DNA of 64,000 nucleotides from Bacillota bacterium (GTDB lineage Bacteria; Bacillota; Clostridia; DSM-8532): the NCBI GenBank assembly GCA_023415825.1, contig JAEZJF010000018.1, positions 300,833-364,832 of the forward strand, read 5' to 3'. The notes below the pieces were generated by a model that did no database searches, was not told where the DNA came from, and saw nothing but the letters and a program-made list of their open reading frames with translations. Below, in pieces: positions 34,518 through 43,319 of this stretch. The position numbers and the translations under genes were made by a program. The number at the start of each line of letters is the position of its first letter. Positions within the stretch are counted from its first letter, which is position 1.

Positions 34518-34706
34518 TTATAATTCAAAAGGTTCAAAATGGGGATTTTCATCATCTCCTTTTTGAACCTTCCTACGATTATACGCTCTTGGATTTTCAG
34601 GTTTTCTTGTAACCGGGCTAATGGCCCCCCAGGATCCACGTTTTTTTAGGTTAAGCTTTCGCTGTTCCTTTTTACTGAGCTTTTCTTTGGGTATAAATTT
34701 ATTCAT
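34518..34706 (-). CDS. Small basic conserved protein of unknown function
   Basis: This 62-residue, very basic protein has a pattern I associate with a short Firmicute family: KKEQRKLNLKKRGSWGAISP followed by VTRKPENPRAYNRRK. GGGAG lies just before its ATG at 34706. The charge and Arg/Lys spacing suggest a nucleic-acid- or ribosome-associated protein, but no function is known to me. It stands alone between the ccdA operon and the GH9 gene. Confidence 0.65.
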   Translation of the reverse strand: MNKFIPKEKLSKKEQRKLNLKKRGSWGAISPVTRKPENPRAYNRRKVQKGDDENPHFEPFEL

Positions 34707-34880
34707 CTCCCATCATCCTCTCTGTTATTGTAGTATACCATAATCCTGAGCATAGAGGCATGTTTTTCTTAAGGTATTTGGAAACCTTTCATAATAATGT
34801 TTTATTGAGCTGCCCTATGGGAATGTATCAGTGGGATTTATTCTTTTAACAATCGTTTCTGATGTTTAGGAGGTATGACC

Positions 34881-37694
34881 ATGCATGGTTTCTCAAAGAC
34901 CTCACCAATACCCATGGAAATTGATGAAAGAAAAACGGCCAATTTTAGATGGGTTAACAAACCAGTTTTAGAATCCCTGCTCTTGGATAACATGGAAAAT
35001 CCGGCTGCCTGGCAGCACCATGGAGTAGGTGACTTAAGCTTCACAAGGGAAAGATTCTTGGATGGTACCCAATGCCTGCGGCTTATCTCAAAGACGAAAA
35101 TGAAGACAAACGTAAATCCTGATGACCGCGAGCATTATGGACGGCCCTTTGGTGAAGCTATTGTCAGACGATCCTTTAAAGAAGAGGATTGGAGTCAATA
35201 TAATCGTCTTTCCTTCTGGGTATATCCCACTCTCCCAGGATTCAAGGTAATCTCCATGTATGCCGTACTACATAATGACGGTGCTATAAAGATACCTGAC
35301 TCCTATGAAAGAGAAGGCCTGCACTTTTTCCTCCTCAAACCCGATCAATGGAACCACGTGGTTTGGGAAATAGCAAGTCTTCCGCGAGAAAGAGTCACGG
35401 CCATCGATATCATCTATCGTATGCAGGGCCATGAGCCCGGAGCCACTGACACTGTTTGCTTTGATATTGACAGGCTTGAACTTCAAAAAGTAGAGGCTGA
35501 TCACTTTGAAGGCTGGAATGTAGCGCCAGGTCGCATAGCCTTCAGCCATACGGGGTATCAGACAGGAACACAAAAAACTGCCATTGCCAGTCATTTGGAT
35601 TCAAAAGAGTTTTCTCTTATTCATGCTGATACCAATAAAGTTGTCCTCACGAAGCCTATTAAGGCTGTAACCATGCCTCAATCTGCAAATAGAGGTGCGG
35701 TGTCCGCGGCAGGAGAATTTCAGCTTATGGATTTCTCTGAGCTCGAAGAAGAAGGCCTTTACTTTATAAAGGCAGGAACTGTCGAAACTCAACCTTTTCG
35801 TATTGACAGGAATGTTTGGCGAGGCACCATCTGGAAGACTTTGAATTTCTTTTTTTGCGAGCGCTGTGGCTTTGACGTTCCGGGTATTCATGGCGTATGC
35901 CATCAGGATTGGCAATGCGAAAGCAGCGGAAAAGAAATTGTTATTAATGGAGGTTGGCATGATGCCGGTGATTTATCCCAGGGTGTATGGAATACGACTG
36001 AAGCCACCTATGCCATGTTCCATTTAGCCGAGAAGATGAACAAGAAGGATCCGGATCTCTATGAAAGGCTTATTGATGAAGCAAAATGGGGCCTTATATG
36101 GATATTAAAAACAAGATTCGGTGATGGAAATCGGTCAGTTTGGGCAACCATGGATTTTTGGACCGATAATATTATCGGTACCTTTGATGATATAACCTTT
36201 AAAGCACAAAATGTGCCTTTTGCCAACTTTGATACGGCCGCTGCCGAAGCTATTGCTGCAAGAGTCTTGAAAGATGTAGACCCTGAGTTGTCAGCACTGA
36301 GTCTTAATGCAGCCCAAGAGGATTGGCAATTTGCGCTTGATGGATTGTCCAATGCTACAACCCGTGAGGGATTTCGCCATTTTCCTGAGGTTCAGATACA
36401 GGGAACCGGGGCTCTGGCTTCAATTGAGCTTTTTAGGGCTACGGGAAACAAAAAGTATGCAGAAAAAGCTTTTGAACAAGCTCGAGTCATTATGGCTTGC
36501 CAGCAAAAAACGCCCACCGATTGGGATATCCCTCTTTCGGGCTTTTTTTATACGGACCCCCAAATGCAGACCATTCTCCGATATTTTCATCTTTCTCAAT
36601 CCCAGGCACCCATTGTGGCTCTCTCGGAATTGTTGCAGGAGTTTCCAGACCATACCGAGTGGGTCAATTGGTATTCGACTATTACCCTTTATTCAGAATA
36701 CCTTTTGAAAATCACTGAATTTACAGGACCTTACCATATGTTCCCCTGTTCCATTTATAGAATTGACGAATCAAATGAACCGGCTTATCGTGAACAGGTA
36801 CTAAACGGCATTAAGCTTTCGGAACACTATTATCTCAGAATCTTCCCTGTATGGTACGTATTTCGTGGCAATAATTCCTTGATACTTTCAGATGCCAAGG
36901 CTCTTTCCAGCCTGATCAAGGTACGGAGAAATCCTGATTTAATCAATCTCTGCCAGAAACAGCTTGAGTGGGTTGTAGGCAGAAATCCTTTTTCTCAAAG
37001 TCTTATGTACGGTGAAGGATATGATTATGCACCTCAATACACAGCCATGTCCGGTGATATGGTCGGATCATTGCCAGTAGGGATACAAACCAGCAGAGAT
37101 AAGGATATTCCTTATTGGCCTGTCAATAACTGCTATAATTATAAGGAGGTTTGGGTCCAGCCCTCTGCCAGGTGGTTATGGCTCATGTCCGACCTTTCCG
37201 GCACTGCCAGGATTTGTGGAAAACTGAAACCTGGTACCAATGCGGTAATTGAGTTCGTCAATCATGTCACAGGAAAAACAAACACCATTTGTATTGATCA
37301 AAAAAGCGAATTTGAAGCAATATTTCCCCAGGGACAATATACTGTTAAATTCAATGGAAAAACAAAATCCATCATACTTCTTCCGGCTGAGGACTATTCA
37401 TTAGACTTATGTAGTTTTTATGAAATACGTGTTACCAACATTGTAGCTGAAAATACTAGCATAAATGTTGAACTCCTTGTAGAAAGTGATTGCACTCTTG
37501 AGCTCGATATAAGAGCTCACAATATTCAATTTGACATGAAAAAAATTCATGTTGAAGCAACTGATGATAAGCTTGAGGTTATTAGGTTGAAGGGCCATAT
37601 CATCGATGAGCATGAGCCATGGTCGGCCGTTGCCATACCAAATGGAAAATTAACAGAACTTATAGAAGTTAACAAAAACTCTCTTGCTTTTTAG
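34881..37694 (+). CDS. GH9-family glycoside hydrolase without signal peptide
   Basis: This 937-residue protein has, in order, a jelly-roll, carbohydrate-binding-like region (about residues 25-200), an Ig-like CelD_N-type domain (about 212-305), an (alpha/alpha)6 GH9 catalytic domain (about 310-800) and a C-terminal beta-rich tail. The GH9 nucleophile-activating motif DAGD is at 361-364 within NGGWHDAGDLSQG, and the acid glutamate is probably Glu756 in YKEVWV. There is no signal peptide or dockerin, unlike secreted cellulases, so it is probably a cytosolic exo-acting enzyme on imported oligosaccharides. The start is ATG 34881, seven bases after AGGAGG. It precedes mgsA by 38 bases. Confidence 0.88.
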   Translation: MHGFSKTSPIPMEIDERKTANFRWVNKPVLESLLLDNMENPAAWQHHGVGDLSFTRERFLDGTQCLRLISKTKMKTNVNPDDREHYGRPFGEAIVRRSFKEEDWSQYNRLSFWVYPTLPGFKVISMYAVLHNDGAIKIPDSYEREGLHFFLLKPDQWNHVVWEIASLPRERVTAIDIIYRMQGHEPGATDTVCFDIDRLELQKVEADHFEGWNVAPGRIAFSHTGYQTGTQKTAIASHLDSKEFSLIHADTNKVVLTKPIKAVTMPQSANRGAVSAAGEFQLMDFSELEEEGLYFIKAGTVETQPFRIDRNVWRGTIWKTLNFFFCERCGFDVPGIHGVCHQDWQCESSGKEIVINGGWHDAGDLSQGVWNTTEATYAMFHLAEKMNKKDPDLYERLIDEAKWGLIWILKTRFGDGNRSVWATMDFWTDNIIGTFDDITFKAQNVPFANFDTAAAEAIAARVLKDVDPELSALSLNAAQEDWQFALDGLSNATTREGFRHFPEVQIQGTGALASIELFRATGNKKYAEKAFEQARVIMACQQKTPTDWDIPLSGFFYTDPQMQTILRYFHLSQSQAPIVALSELLQEFPDHTEWVNWYSTITLYSEYLLKITEFTGPYHMFPCSIYRIDESNEPAYREQVLNGIKLSEHYYLRIFPVWYVFRGNNSLILSDAKALSSLIKVRRNPDLINLCQKQLEWVVGRNPFSQSLMYGEGYDYAPQYTAMSGDMVGSLPVGIQTSRDKDIPYWPVNNCYNYKEVWVQPSARWLWLMSDLSGTARICGKLKPGTNAVIEFVNHVTGKTNTICIDQKSEFEAIFPQGQYTVKFNGKTKSIILLPAEDYSLDLCSFYEIRVTNIVAENTSINVELLVESDCTLELDIRAHNIQFDMKKIHVEATDDKLEVIRLKGHIIDEHEPWSAVAIPNGKLTELIEVNKNSLAF

Positions 37695-37732
37695 TGAATG
37701 CTCATATTATGATAATTTGGAGGTGAAACAAC

Positions 37733-38215
37733 ATGATAATGGACGATTATATTAATATACCCCTTCCAAAACAAAAACATATTGCGCTTATTGCTCATGA
37801 CCATAAGAAGGACGAGTTGGTTGAGTGGGTAAAAGACAATATTTCAGTCCTAAGAAAGCATTTTCTCTGTGGAACCGGAACAACCGCCAGGCTTATAGCC
37901 GAGGAAGTGGAACTTCCGGTTAAAGCTTATAATAGCGGACCTTTGGGTGGTGACCTGCAAATCGGATCCCGTATTGTTGAGGGTGGCATTGACATTGTAA
38001 TCTTTTTCTGGGATCCACTTGAGTCCCAACCCCATGATCCCGATGTAAAGGCGCTTTTAAGGATTGCAGCTGTTTATGATATTCCTATTGCCAACAACCG
38101 CGCTACAGCAGATTTTATTCTTTCTTCGACATTTATGGACAACCATTATGATCGCAGAATCATCAACTACAATAAGAAGATGATGGAAAGAGTCAATCAG
38201 TTTAAAGGAAAGTAA
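37733..38215 (+). CDS. mgsA: Methylglyoxal synthase
   Basis: MgsA turns dihydroxyacetone phosphate into methylglyoxal and phosphate, relieving sugar-phosphate build-up. The 160-residue protein shows IALIAHDHKKDEL near the start, the phosphate-binding GTGTTARLIAE (about residues 47-57), NSGPLGGDLQIG with a key Asp near residue 73, and FFWDPLESQPHDPDVKALLR, all diagnostic. GGAGGTG lies seven bases before the ATG. It may share a transcript with the GH9 gene 38 bases upstream, and it ends at a clear terminator. Confidence 0.96.
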   Translation: MIMDDYINIPLPKQKHIALIAHDHKKDELVEWVKDNISVLRKHFLCGTGTTARLIAEEVELPVKAYNSGPLGGDLQIGSRIVEGGIDIVIFFWDPLESQPHDPDVKALLRIAAVYDIPIANNRATADFILSSTFMDNHYDRRIINYNKKMMERVNQFKGK

Positions 38216-38217
38216 CT

Positions 38218-38252
38218 AAAAGGAGCCAAAGATAGAATCTGGCTCCTTTTTT
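38218..38252 (+). terminator. Terminator of mgsA
   Basis: AAAAGGAGCCA (38218-38228) pairs with TGGCTCCTTTT (38240-38250) over an 11-base loop, followed by more T residues. It closes the GH9-mgsA unit. Confidence 0.88.
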
Positions 38253-38330
38253 ACAAGGATTTTAAGTTTATTTTAATACCTTTAAACCTTTTGATTTTCA
38301 CAGTATAATGATTAATAATATGTTTTCACT

Positions 38331-38407
38331 TATAATTACCTTACCCGTTACCGAAATTAAAAATTTCATGGGTTTATCGAAGACATTGAAACACTTTGTG
38401 TTATAAG
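38331..38407 (+). repeat. Dispersed repeat family R copy upstream of DUF896 gene
   Basis: It starts TATAATTACCTTACCCGTTACC, followed by the stem GAAATTAAAAATTTC. The next 40 bases (ATCGAAGACATTGAAACACT and onward to TTATAAG) match the copy at 43001-43078 read on the opposite strand. It ends just before the ribosome site of the DUF896 gene and may contribute its -10 box. Confidence 0.7.
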
Positions 38408-38425
38408 TTATGAAGGAAGAATAAA

Positions 38426-38641
38426 ATGGAACAAAGTAAAATTGACAGAATTAATCAGTTGGCGAGAAAGGCTAAAACAGAAGGTCTTTCAGATTCGGAG
38501 AGAAGAGAGCAGCAGGAACTGAGGCAGGAATACCTTTCAGCCTTCAGACAAAGCCTTTCCTCCACCCTCGAAAAGGTTGTCATTGTAGACCCCAACGGTA
38601 ATCGTTCGCCAGTCAAAAAGAAGGATACACCCGAACAGTAG
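38426..38641 (+). CDS. DUF896 (UPF0291) small protein
   Basis: This 71-residue, mostly helical protein has the family pattern KIDRINQLARKAKTEGLSDS, EERxEQQxLRxEY and a conserved ending around VDPNGN. It belongs to the DUF896/YnzC family of Firmicutes. YnzC is produced under SOS control in Bacillus subtilis, but its role is unknown. AAGGAAG precedes the ATG. It lies just after a family R repeat and before the MBL-fold gene. Confidence 0.9.
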   Translation: MEQSKIDRINQLARKAKTEGLSDSERREQQELRQEYLSAFRQSLSSTLEKVVIVDPNGNRSPVKKKDTPEQ

Positions 38642-38693
38642 CTGCTTTAATAGAATATATCATAAAGGTTTCATCTGTGGGAGCATTTTAAAT

Positions 38694-39575
38694 ATGGCTA
38701 GAAGGTCGTCTAATTTTTCAAAGATGAGATATCTCATTTTTGCGACTATTATAATTATTTCAGCAGGGCTTGCCTTAATTAATGAACCACCACTCCAGGA
38801 AACAGGCGGCAATTCAAGTCTTTTATCAGTCCATTTCCTTGATGTCGGTCAAGCCGATTCTATTTTGATACAGCAGGGTTCTTCAGCAATGCTCATTGAC
38901 GGCGGAAACAATGAGGACACAGATGTAGTTCTGGACTATCTCGAAGAGAAGGACATTACAAAATTGAATTATGTGGTGGGAACCCATCCACATGAGGATC
39001 ATATTGGAGGTCTGGATGGTGTTATCAACAAACTGACAGTTGATAAGGTCATAATGCCCAAGGTTTCTCATAACACAAAAACCTATGAAGACGTACTGTC
39101 CGCAATAAAAAGTCAGGGGCTAAAAATCACCACCCCCAGACTCGGTCAGCAATATAGCCTGGGAAATGCCATGTTTACCATTCTATCTCCGTCCAAAGAC
39201 AAATATGAAGAGCTCAACGACTACTCCATTGCCATCAGGCTGGATTATGGGGATCAGAGCTTTCTTTTCCTTGGAGATTGCGAAAGGGTGAATGAGGAAG
39301 AAATGTTGCAATCGGGATTACCCTTGGCGTCAAATGTTGTGAAGCTGGGACATCATGGTTCAATCTCATCAACATCCGAGGAATTTATAGCCGCTGTAAA
39401 TCCGGAGTATGCTGTTATTTCGGTTGGAAAGGATAATGACTATAATCATCCCCACAAGGAGGTTATAAAACGTCTCAATCAATATGGCATTGAAATTTTA
39501 AGAACTGATGAAAGTGGTACTATCGTTTTCTTCACCAACGGTGAGTCCCTTTCTTTTAAGGAGTCTGTCCCTTAA
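38694..39575 (+). CDS. MBL-fold hydrolase, ComEC C-terminal type
   Basis: This 293-residue protein has an N-terminal membrane anchor or signal (about residues 11-30), then a metallo-beta-lactamase fold with the metal-binding motif HPHEDH (98-103), LDVGQADSILIQ (about 49-60), the second histidine-aspartate region FLGDCE and GHHGSISST. The LDVGQADS start and HHGS are typical of the ComEC/Rec2 hydrolase domain, here free-standing and facing outside. It could act on DNA ends, nucleotides or another phosphodiester. It is followed by a DUF3006 gene 22 bases downstream, a frequent pairing. Confidence 0.88.
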   Translation: MARRSSNFSKMRYLIFATIIIISAGLALINEPPLQETGGNSSLLSVHFLDVGQADSILIQQGSSAMLIDGGNNEDTDVVLDYLEEKDITKLNYVVGTHPHEDHIGGLDGVINKLTVDKVIMPKVSHNTKTYEDVLSAIKSQGLKITTPRLGQQYSLGNAMFTILSPSKDKYEELNDYSIAIRLDYGDQSFLFLGDCERVNEEEMLQSGLPLASNVVKLGHHGSISSTSEEFIAAVNPEYAVISVGKDNDYNHPHKEVIKRLNQYGIEILRTDESGTIVFFTNGESLSFKESVP

Positions 39576-39597
39576 TAAATCTATCGTGAGGTTTTTT

Positions 39598-39810
39598 ATG
39601 AAAGTTATCCTTGATCGGTTTGAAGGCGAGTACGCCCTTTGTGAAAATGAAGATAGAGTCATGATAAAAGTACGAAGATCACAGATCCCGGTAGAAGCCA
39701 GGGAGGGTTCTTTCCTTGAGATCGGCGAAGATGGGTGCACACTATTAAATGAAGAGCAGAAGACAAGAGAAGAGCACATCAAAACGCTTATGGATGATTT
39801 ATGGGAATAA
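39598..39810 (+). CDS. DUF3006 domain small protein
   Basis: This 70-residue protein has the typical DUF3006 start VILDRFEGEYALCENED and the later REGSFLEIGEDG, suggesting a small beta-barrel. The start is ATG 39598; the longer open frame upstream overlaps the MBL gene and lacks family similarity. DUF3006 proteins are often encoded right after ComEC-like MBL hydrolases, as here, and may partner them. The ribosome site (GAGG, about ten bases upstream) is modest. Confidence 0.85.
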   Translation: MKVILDRFEGEYALCENEDRVMIKVRRSQIPVEAREGSFLEIGEDGCTLLNEEQKTREEHIKTLMDDLWE

Positions 39811-39817
39811 TGGTGTA

Positions 39818-41035
39818 TCAAACTTGCTTCTTGGCATGGTTGATATAAAAGACAATGCTCCCTGCAGACCGGATAGCTCCAACTATCATTAAGGCCCAGA
39901 ATATACCTGTCATCTTTAATACGCCATGAGCCACTATGGGAGAAATCATTAGGCTAATATTGATAAGCGTATTATATGTACCAACATAAACCACACGGTT
40001 CTCATGCGGCGTTGACTCCAATAGCGCATTTAGAAGCACTGTAACATTTCCTGCTGTAACAAAACCAATTATAAAGTTTAGCGCGGAAGCCCAATAGAGG
40101 TCGGGCGATATGGCAAGGAGGATTGGGTTTGAGGCCATTCCCAGAGTTGTGATGGAGGCCACAAGAGCATTACCATGCTTTTGAATCATTCTGTTCCAGA
40201 AGCTATAACCTATATAAGAACCTATTGATGAGATCACAGTTATAATGCTTAGCCATAACTCATTGGCACCAAGATTAACGACTTGATAAATACTGAAAAG
40301 GGGCCATCCCATCTGCCAGCCAAAATAAAAAAGTAAGCTGCTTAAAGTAAAGCTTATGAATTTTTTTTGACTGCGCATTTCTTTAAAAATAGTCTTCAAA
40401 TCTATTTCTTTAGCCTTTACTTGGTTGACGGGCTCCTTGATGGCCGTAAATGACAGGATTTCAAATAGTCCGAAAAAGGCAGATGCGACAAAAAAGACCT
40501 GATAATAGGTCATTCTCTCCCCATCACTCTCTGGAAGCGCACTTAAAATATACCCAGAAACCAAACCTATGACCATGGCAATGGGAGTAGATAGTTTATT
40601 CCTCAAGGATATGGCGGTCGAGCGGAAATTGTCGTCAAAAAGATCACCTGTAAACCCCTGAAATGCGGTCTGGGTTATTGCTTCCGGAAGACTCTTTAGT
40701 GCAAAAAGAATAACAAAGAGCCAGGGTGCCATATGAGGCGGAACAAAAACCATCAAGGCAAAGCTAAGAATAAGAACACGGCTTAATGACATGAATTCAA
40801 CCGTATGTCTTTTCATGCTTTTCTGGCTTCGTTTAATCATATAAATAGCCCCAGGCAGGCTGGAAATGATACCCATCATACCGGGCAGGCTATTCAACAG
40901 GGAAATATGTAATTCGTCTCCTCCTAGCCTTTGTAAGAATTTTGTAGCGAAAGGATTATAAAGATTTAGCATAACAGCGTTGAAAATTCCACTGAGTATA
41001 AAGAGACGAAGATTCGATTGCTCTGTCTTTTGCAT
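39818..41035 (-). CDS. MFS transporter of unknown substrate
   Basis: This 405-residue protein has about 12 membrane helices, with a central loop near residues 190-215. It belongs to the major facilitator superfamily but lacks a clear GxxxDRxGRR motif A; the loop 2-3 region reads KRSQKSMKRH. It is unlike the MFS protein at 1510-2712. The stop lies eight bases from the end of the convergent DUF3006 gene. It is probably a single-gene unit; the substrate is unknown. Confidence 0.82.
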   Translation of the reverse strand: MQKTEQSNLRLFILSGIFNAVMLNLYNPFATKFLQRLGGDELHISLLNSLPGMMGIISSLPGAIYMIKRSQKSMKRHTVEFMSLSRVLILSFALMVFVPPHMAPWLFVILFALKSLPEAITQTAFQGFTGDLFDDNFRSTAISLRNKLSTPIAMVIGLVSGYILSALPESDGERMTYYQVFFVASAFFGLFEILSFTAIKEPVNQVKAKEIDLKTIFKEMRSQKKFISFTLSSLLFYFGWQMGWPLFSIYQVVNLGANELWLSIITVISSIGSYIGYSFWNRMIQKHGNALVASITTLGMASNPILLAISPDLYWASALNFIIGFVTAGNVTVLLNALLESTPHENRVVYVGTYNTLINISLMISPIVAHGVLKMTGIFWALMIVGAIRSAGSIVFYINHAKKQV

Positions 41036-41066
41036 TTATTAACCCTGATTTCCTAAGGTAATATCA

Positions 41067-41102
41067 ATTGACACTGTAGAGCCGAAGCTCTACAGTGTCA
41101 AT
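41067..41102 (-). terminator. Perfect 16-bp hairpin with UUCG loop after serS
   Basis: ATTGACACTGTAGAGC (41067-41082) pairs perfectly with 41087-41102. On the minus strand the loop is C-UUCG-G, a very stable tetraloop. It lies 32 bases after the serS stop. No strong T-run follows, so it may end transcription inefficiently or protect the 3' end. Confidence 0.65.
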
Positions 41103-41134
41103 ACGGCAAGTCTTCTTATTAGTCAGTTATTTAG

Positions 41135-42424
41135 TTATTTTGTTTTAGGATAGAGTCTATCCTTCCCTACCCACTTCCTTAAGACCTCAGGTACAATAAC
41201 ACTTCCGTCCTCCTGCTGGAATTGTTCAACAATAGCAGGAAGGAGTCGGCTGGTAGCGAGACCGGAAGCATTTAATGTGTGAACCAGCTCAGTTTTCTTT
41301 CCTTCCTTGCGCTTGAACCGTATATTCCCTCTCCTTGCCTGGTAATCATAAGCATTTGAACAGGAACTGACTTCCTTATAGATATTCATGCTTGGAATCC
41401 ATATTTCAATATCGTACGTTTTTCCCATACCATCGCTGCAATCCTGTGCTGCGAGCTTGCTCACCTGATGATGAAGGCCGAGTCCCTGAACAAGCCGCTC
41501 TGCTTTATTGACCAGTTCTTCCAGCGCTGCCTCTGAGAGCTCAGGAAGGGTATATTGGAACATCTCCACCTTGTTGAACTGATGACCCCTGATCATGCCT
41601 CTTTCTTCAGCACGATAGCTTCCAGCCTCTTTTCTGTAGCAGGGAGTATATGCAAAATATTTTCTGGGCAGATCCTCCTCACCTAAAATCTCATCTCTGT
41701 GGTAATTGATAAGTGCTGTTTCAGCTGTCGGCAGGATAAACTGCATTTTATCATTCACTTCACCGGTTTCAACCTTGAAAATGTCTTCTGCGAATTTTGG
41801 AAATTGTCCTGCTGTAAAGCCGCATTGGTAGGTCAAGATATGAGGAGGCAGCATAAACTGATAGCCATCTTTTGTATGCTCTTCAATAAAGTAGTTCAGA
41901 AGGGCCCATTCCAAAAGCGCTCCATCTCCGGTATAAACCCAAAAACCATTTCCACCGATTTTTACTCCTCTTTCATAATCGATAAGACCAAGCGAAGTAA
42001 CAAGATCTACATGATTCTTTGGCTCAAAATTAAATTCAGGCTTCTTTCCAAAGGTTCTGACTACCTGATTATTTTCTTTTCCGCCGGCAACAACATCATC
42101 TGCTGGAATATTAGGAAGGCGGATAAGGAAATTGGTTATCTTCTCTTCAACAGCTCTTAATTCCTCCTCCATACCCTTAACGCGGTCGGAAATATCCTTC
42201 ATTTCTGACATAAGACCAGATACATCTTTTCCTTGCTTCTTAAGCATAGGAATTTCGGATGAAACCTTATTCTTCTTGGCTTTTAACTCTTCTGACTCAA
42301 CAATAATGCTCCTTCTTCTTTGATCCCAGGATAAAAGCTCAGTAAAGTCTGCATCATAGAGCCTTTTTTTTAGGGCTGTTCTTACCTCTTCAGGATTGTT
42401 TCGAATTCTTTGAATGTCTAGCAT
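41135..42424 (-). CDS. serS: Seryl-tRNA synthetase
   Basis: SerS charges tRNA-Ser with serine. The 429-residue class II synthetase has an N-terminal coiled-coil arm (about residues 30-105), then motif 1, motif 2 (FAYTPCYRKEAGSYRAEERGMIRGHQFNKVE, about 255-285) and motif 3 near the C-terminus (LNASGLATSRLLPAIVE). GAGGAG precedes the ATG. It lies downstream of the DUF4446 gene on the same strand, and the parA-parB-DUF4446-serS order is common in Clostridia. Confidence 0.97.
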   Translation of the reverse strand: MLDIQRIRNNPEEVRTALKKRLYDADFTELLSWDQRRRSIIVESEELKAKKNKVSSEIPMLKKQGKDVSGLMSEMKDISDRVKGMEEELRAVEEKITNFLIRLPNIPADDVVAGGKENNQVVRTFGKKPEFNFEPKNHVDLVTSLGLIDYERGVKIGGNGFWVYTGDGALLEWALLNYFIEEHTKDGYQFMLPPHILTYQCGFTAGQFPKFAEDIFKVETGEVNDKMQFILPTAETALINYHRDEILGEEDLPRKYFAYTPCYRKEAGSYRAEERGMIRGHQFNKVEMFQYTLPELSEAALEELVNKAERLVQGLGLHHQVSKLAAQDCSDGMGKTYDIEIWIPSMNIYKEVSSCSNAYDYQARRGNIRFKRKEGKKTELVHTLNASGLATSRLLPAIVEQFQQEDGSVIVPEVLRKWVGKDRLYPKTK

Positions 42425-42452
42425 AGAGATGCTCCTCTCATTTTAAAACCAG

Positions 42453-42929
42453 TTATTTCATGAAGGACAGCGCCTTCGTTAAAGCTTCTTTTTCTTCTTT
42501 GGAAAGTTCCTTTTTAGATTTACCTTCTACCACTTCTTTTGCATACATATAAGAGCTTTCCCTTGTATAGATGCCTGTAAGCACAAAGCCATCCTTTTTA
42601 TCATCAACCGCAGCAACAGAGAAACTCATATTGTTGCCCATATTTTCAAATGCATTATAAGATACTAGTCCTACATTTCTAAGGCAGGATGGCATTCTGC
42701 TTTCCAAATCTGCAATACGATTTTCGATGCTTCCGCTTATTAATTTTTTAACCTTATCCATTTCATCAGAGTATGAGATCATTAAGTCTTCTACCTTTTT
42801 TTCACTTAACCCTTTAATTAACAGGCGGTACTTTTTTATCATACCATTTAAACGTACATGCTCAATGATAATCAGCAAAAAACATAAAGCAGCCAAGCTA
42901 ACACCAACATAAACTAAATAATCTTCCAT
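42453..42929 (-). CDS. DUF4446 family protein
   Basis: This 158-residue protein has one N-terminal membrane segment (about residues 6-25), a coiled-coil part (about 28-75) and a conserved C-terminal domain with VGLVSYNAFENMGNNMSFSVA, typical of DUF4446. Its function is unknown. In Clostridia it is usually found next to parB, as here, which suggests a link to the chromosome or cell pole. GGAGG is close to the ATG. A 390-base spacer holding a repeat copy separates it from parB. Confidence 0.88.
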   Translation of the reverse strand: MEDYLVYVGVSLAALCFLLIIIEHVRLNGMIKKYRLLIKGLSEKKVEDLMISYSDEMDKVKKLISGSIENRIADLESRMPSCLRNVGLVSYNAFENMGNNMSFSVAAVDDKKDGFVLTGIYTRESSYMYAKEVVEGKSKKELSKEEKEALTKALSFMK

Positions 42930-43319
42930 ACTTCCTCCAGATAATGTTTCTCTCTTATATGTTAATTAATAACATTCGGTTTTTTGGCAGTAATCTGTTT
43001 CTTTAAACATGACATGTTTCAATGCCTTCGATCATCGCATGAAATTTTTAATTTCGCCAACGGGTGAGGTTATTATTATTGCAAAAATAACAAGGTTCTA
43101 TTGGTCAATTCATTCATTAGCTCGGTTTTCTTTCATTTACTGAAATGAAAAAAATAATCTTCATCAGATATCGATTCAATTATGTTAAATTTCGGCTTTT
43201 GGGGGAGCTAGTCCTTTCAAATATTCATTTTCTTTGTTTTAAGGCATTTTAAGAGTACAATAGGATTTTATATTACCTGCTTAATAAAAACGCATTTAAA
43301 ACAGAATTAGCCTACCCAC
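42930..43319. other. Spacer between DUF4446 gene and parB
   Basis: These 390 bases are AT-rich and hold no gene. The DUF4446-proximal part is a family R repeat (43001-43078) with an AACAAGG extension. I saw nothing else beyond poly-A/T tracts. Confidence 0.6.
43001..43078 (-). repeat. Dispersed repeat family R copy
   Basis: On the minus strand it reads ATAATAACCTCACCCGTTGG, then the stem GAAATTAAAAATTTC, then ATCGAAGGCATTGAAACATG up to TTTAAAG. It matches 38331-38407 over nearly its whole length in opposite orientation. Confidence 0.7.

Noticed and set aside
41699..42160. 153-codon open frame on the plus strand inside serS
   Set aside because: It is antisense to seryl-tRNA synthetase, with cysteine- and phenylalanine-rich composition typical of shadow frames.
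42930..43319. tRNA-Ser or other RNA gene near serS
   Set aside because: No cloverleaf or CCA-type end was found; the spacer is explained by a repeat copy and AT-rich sequence.
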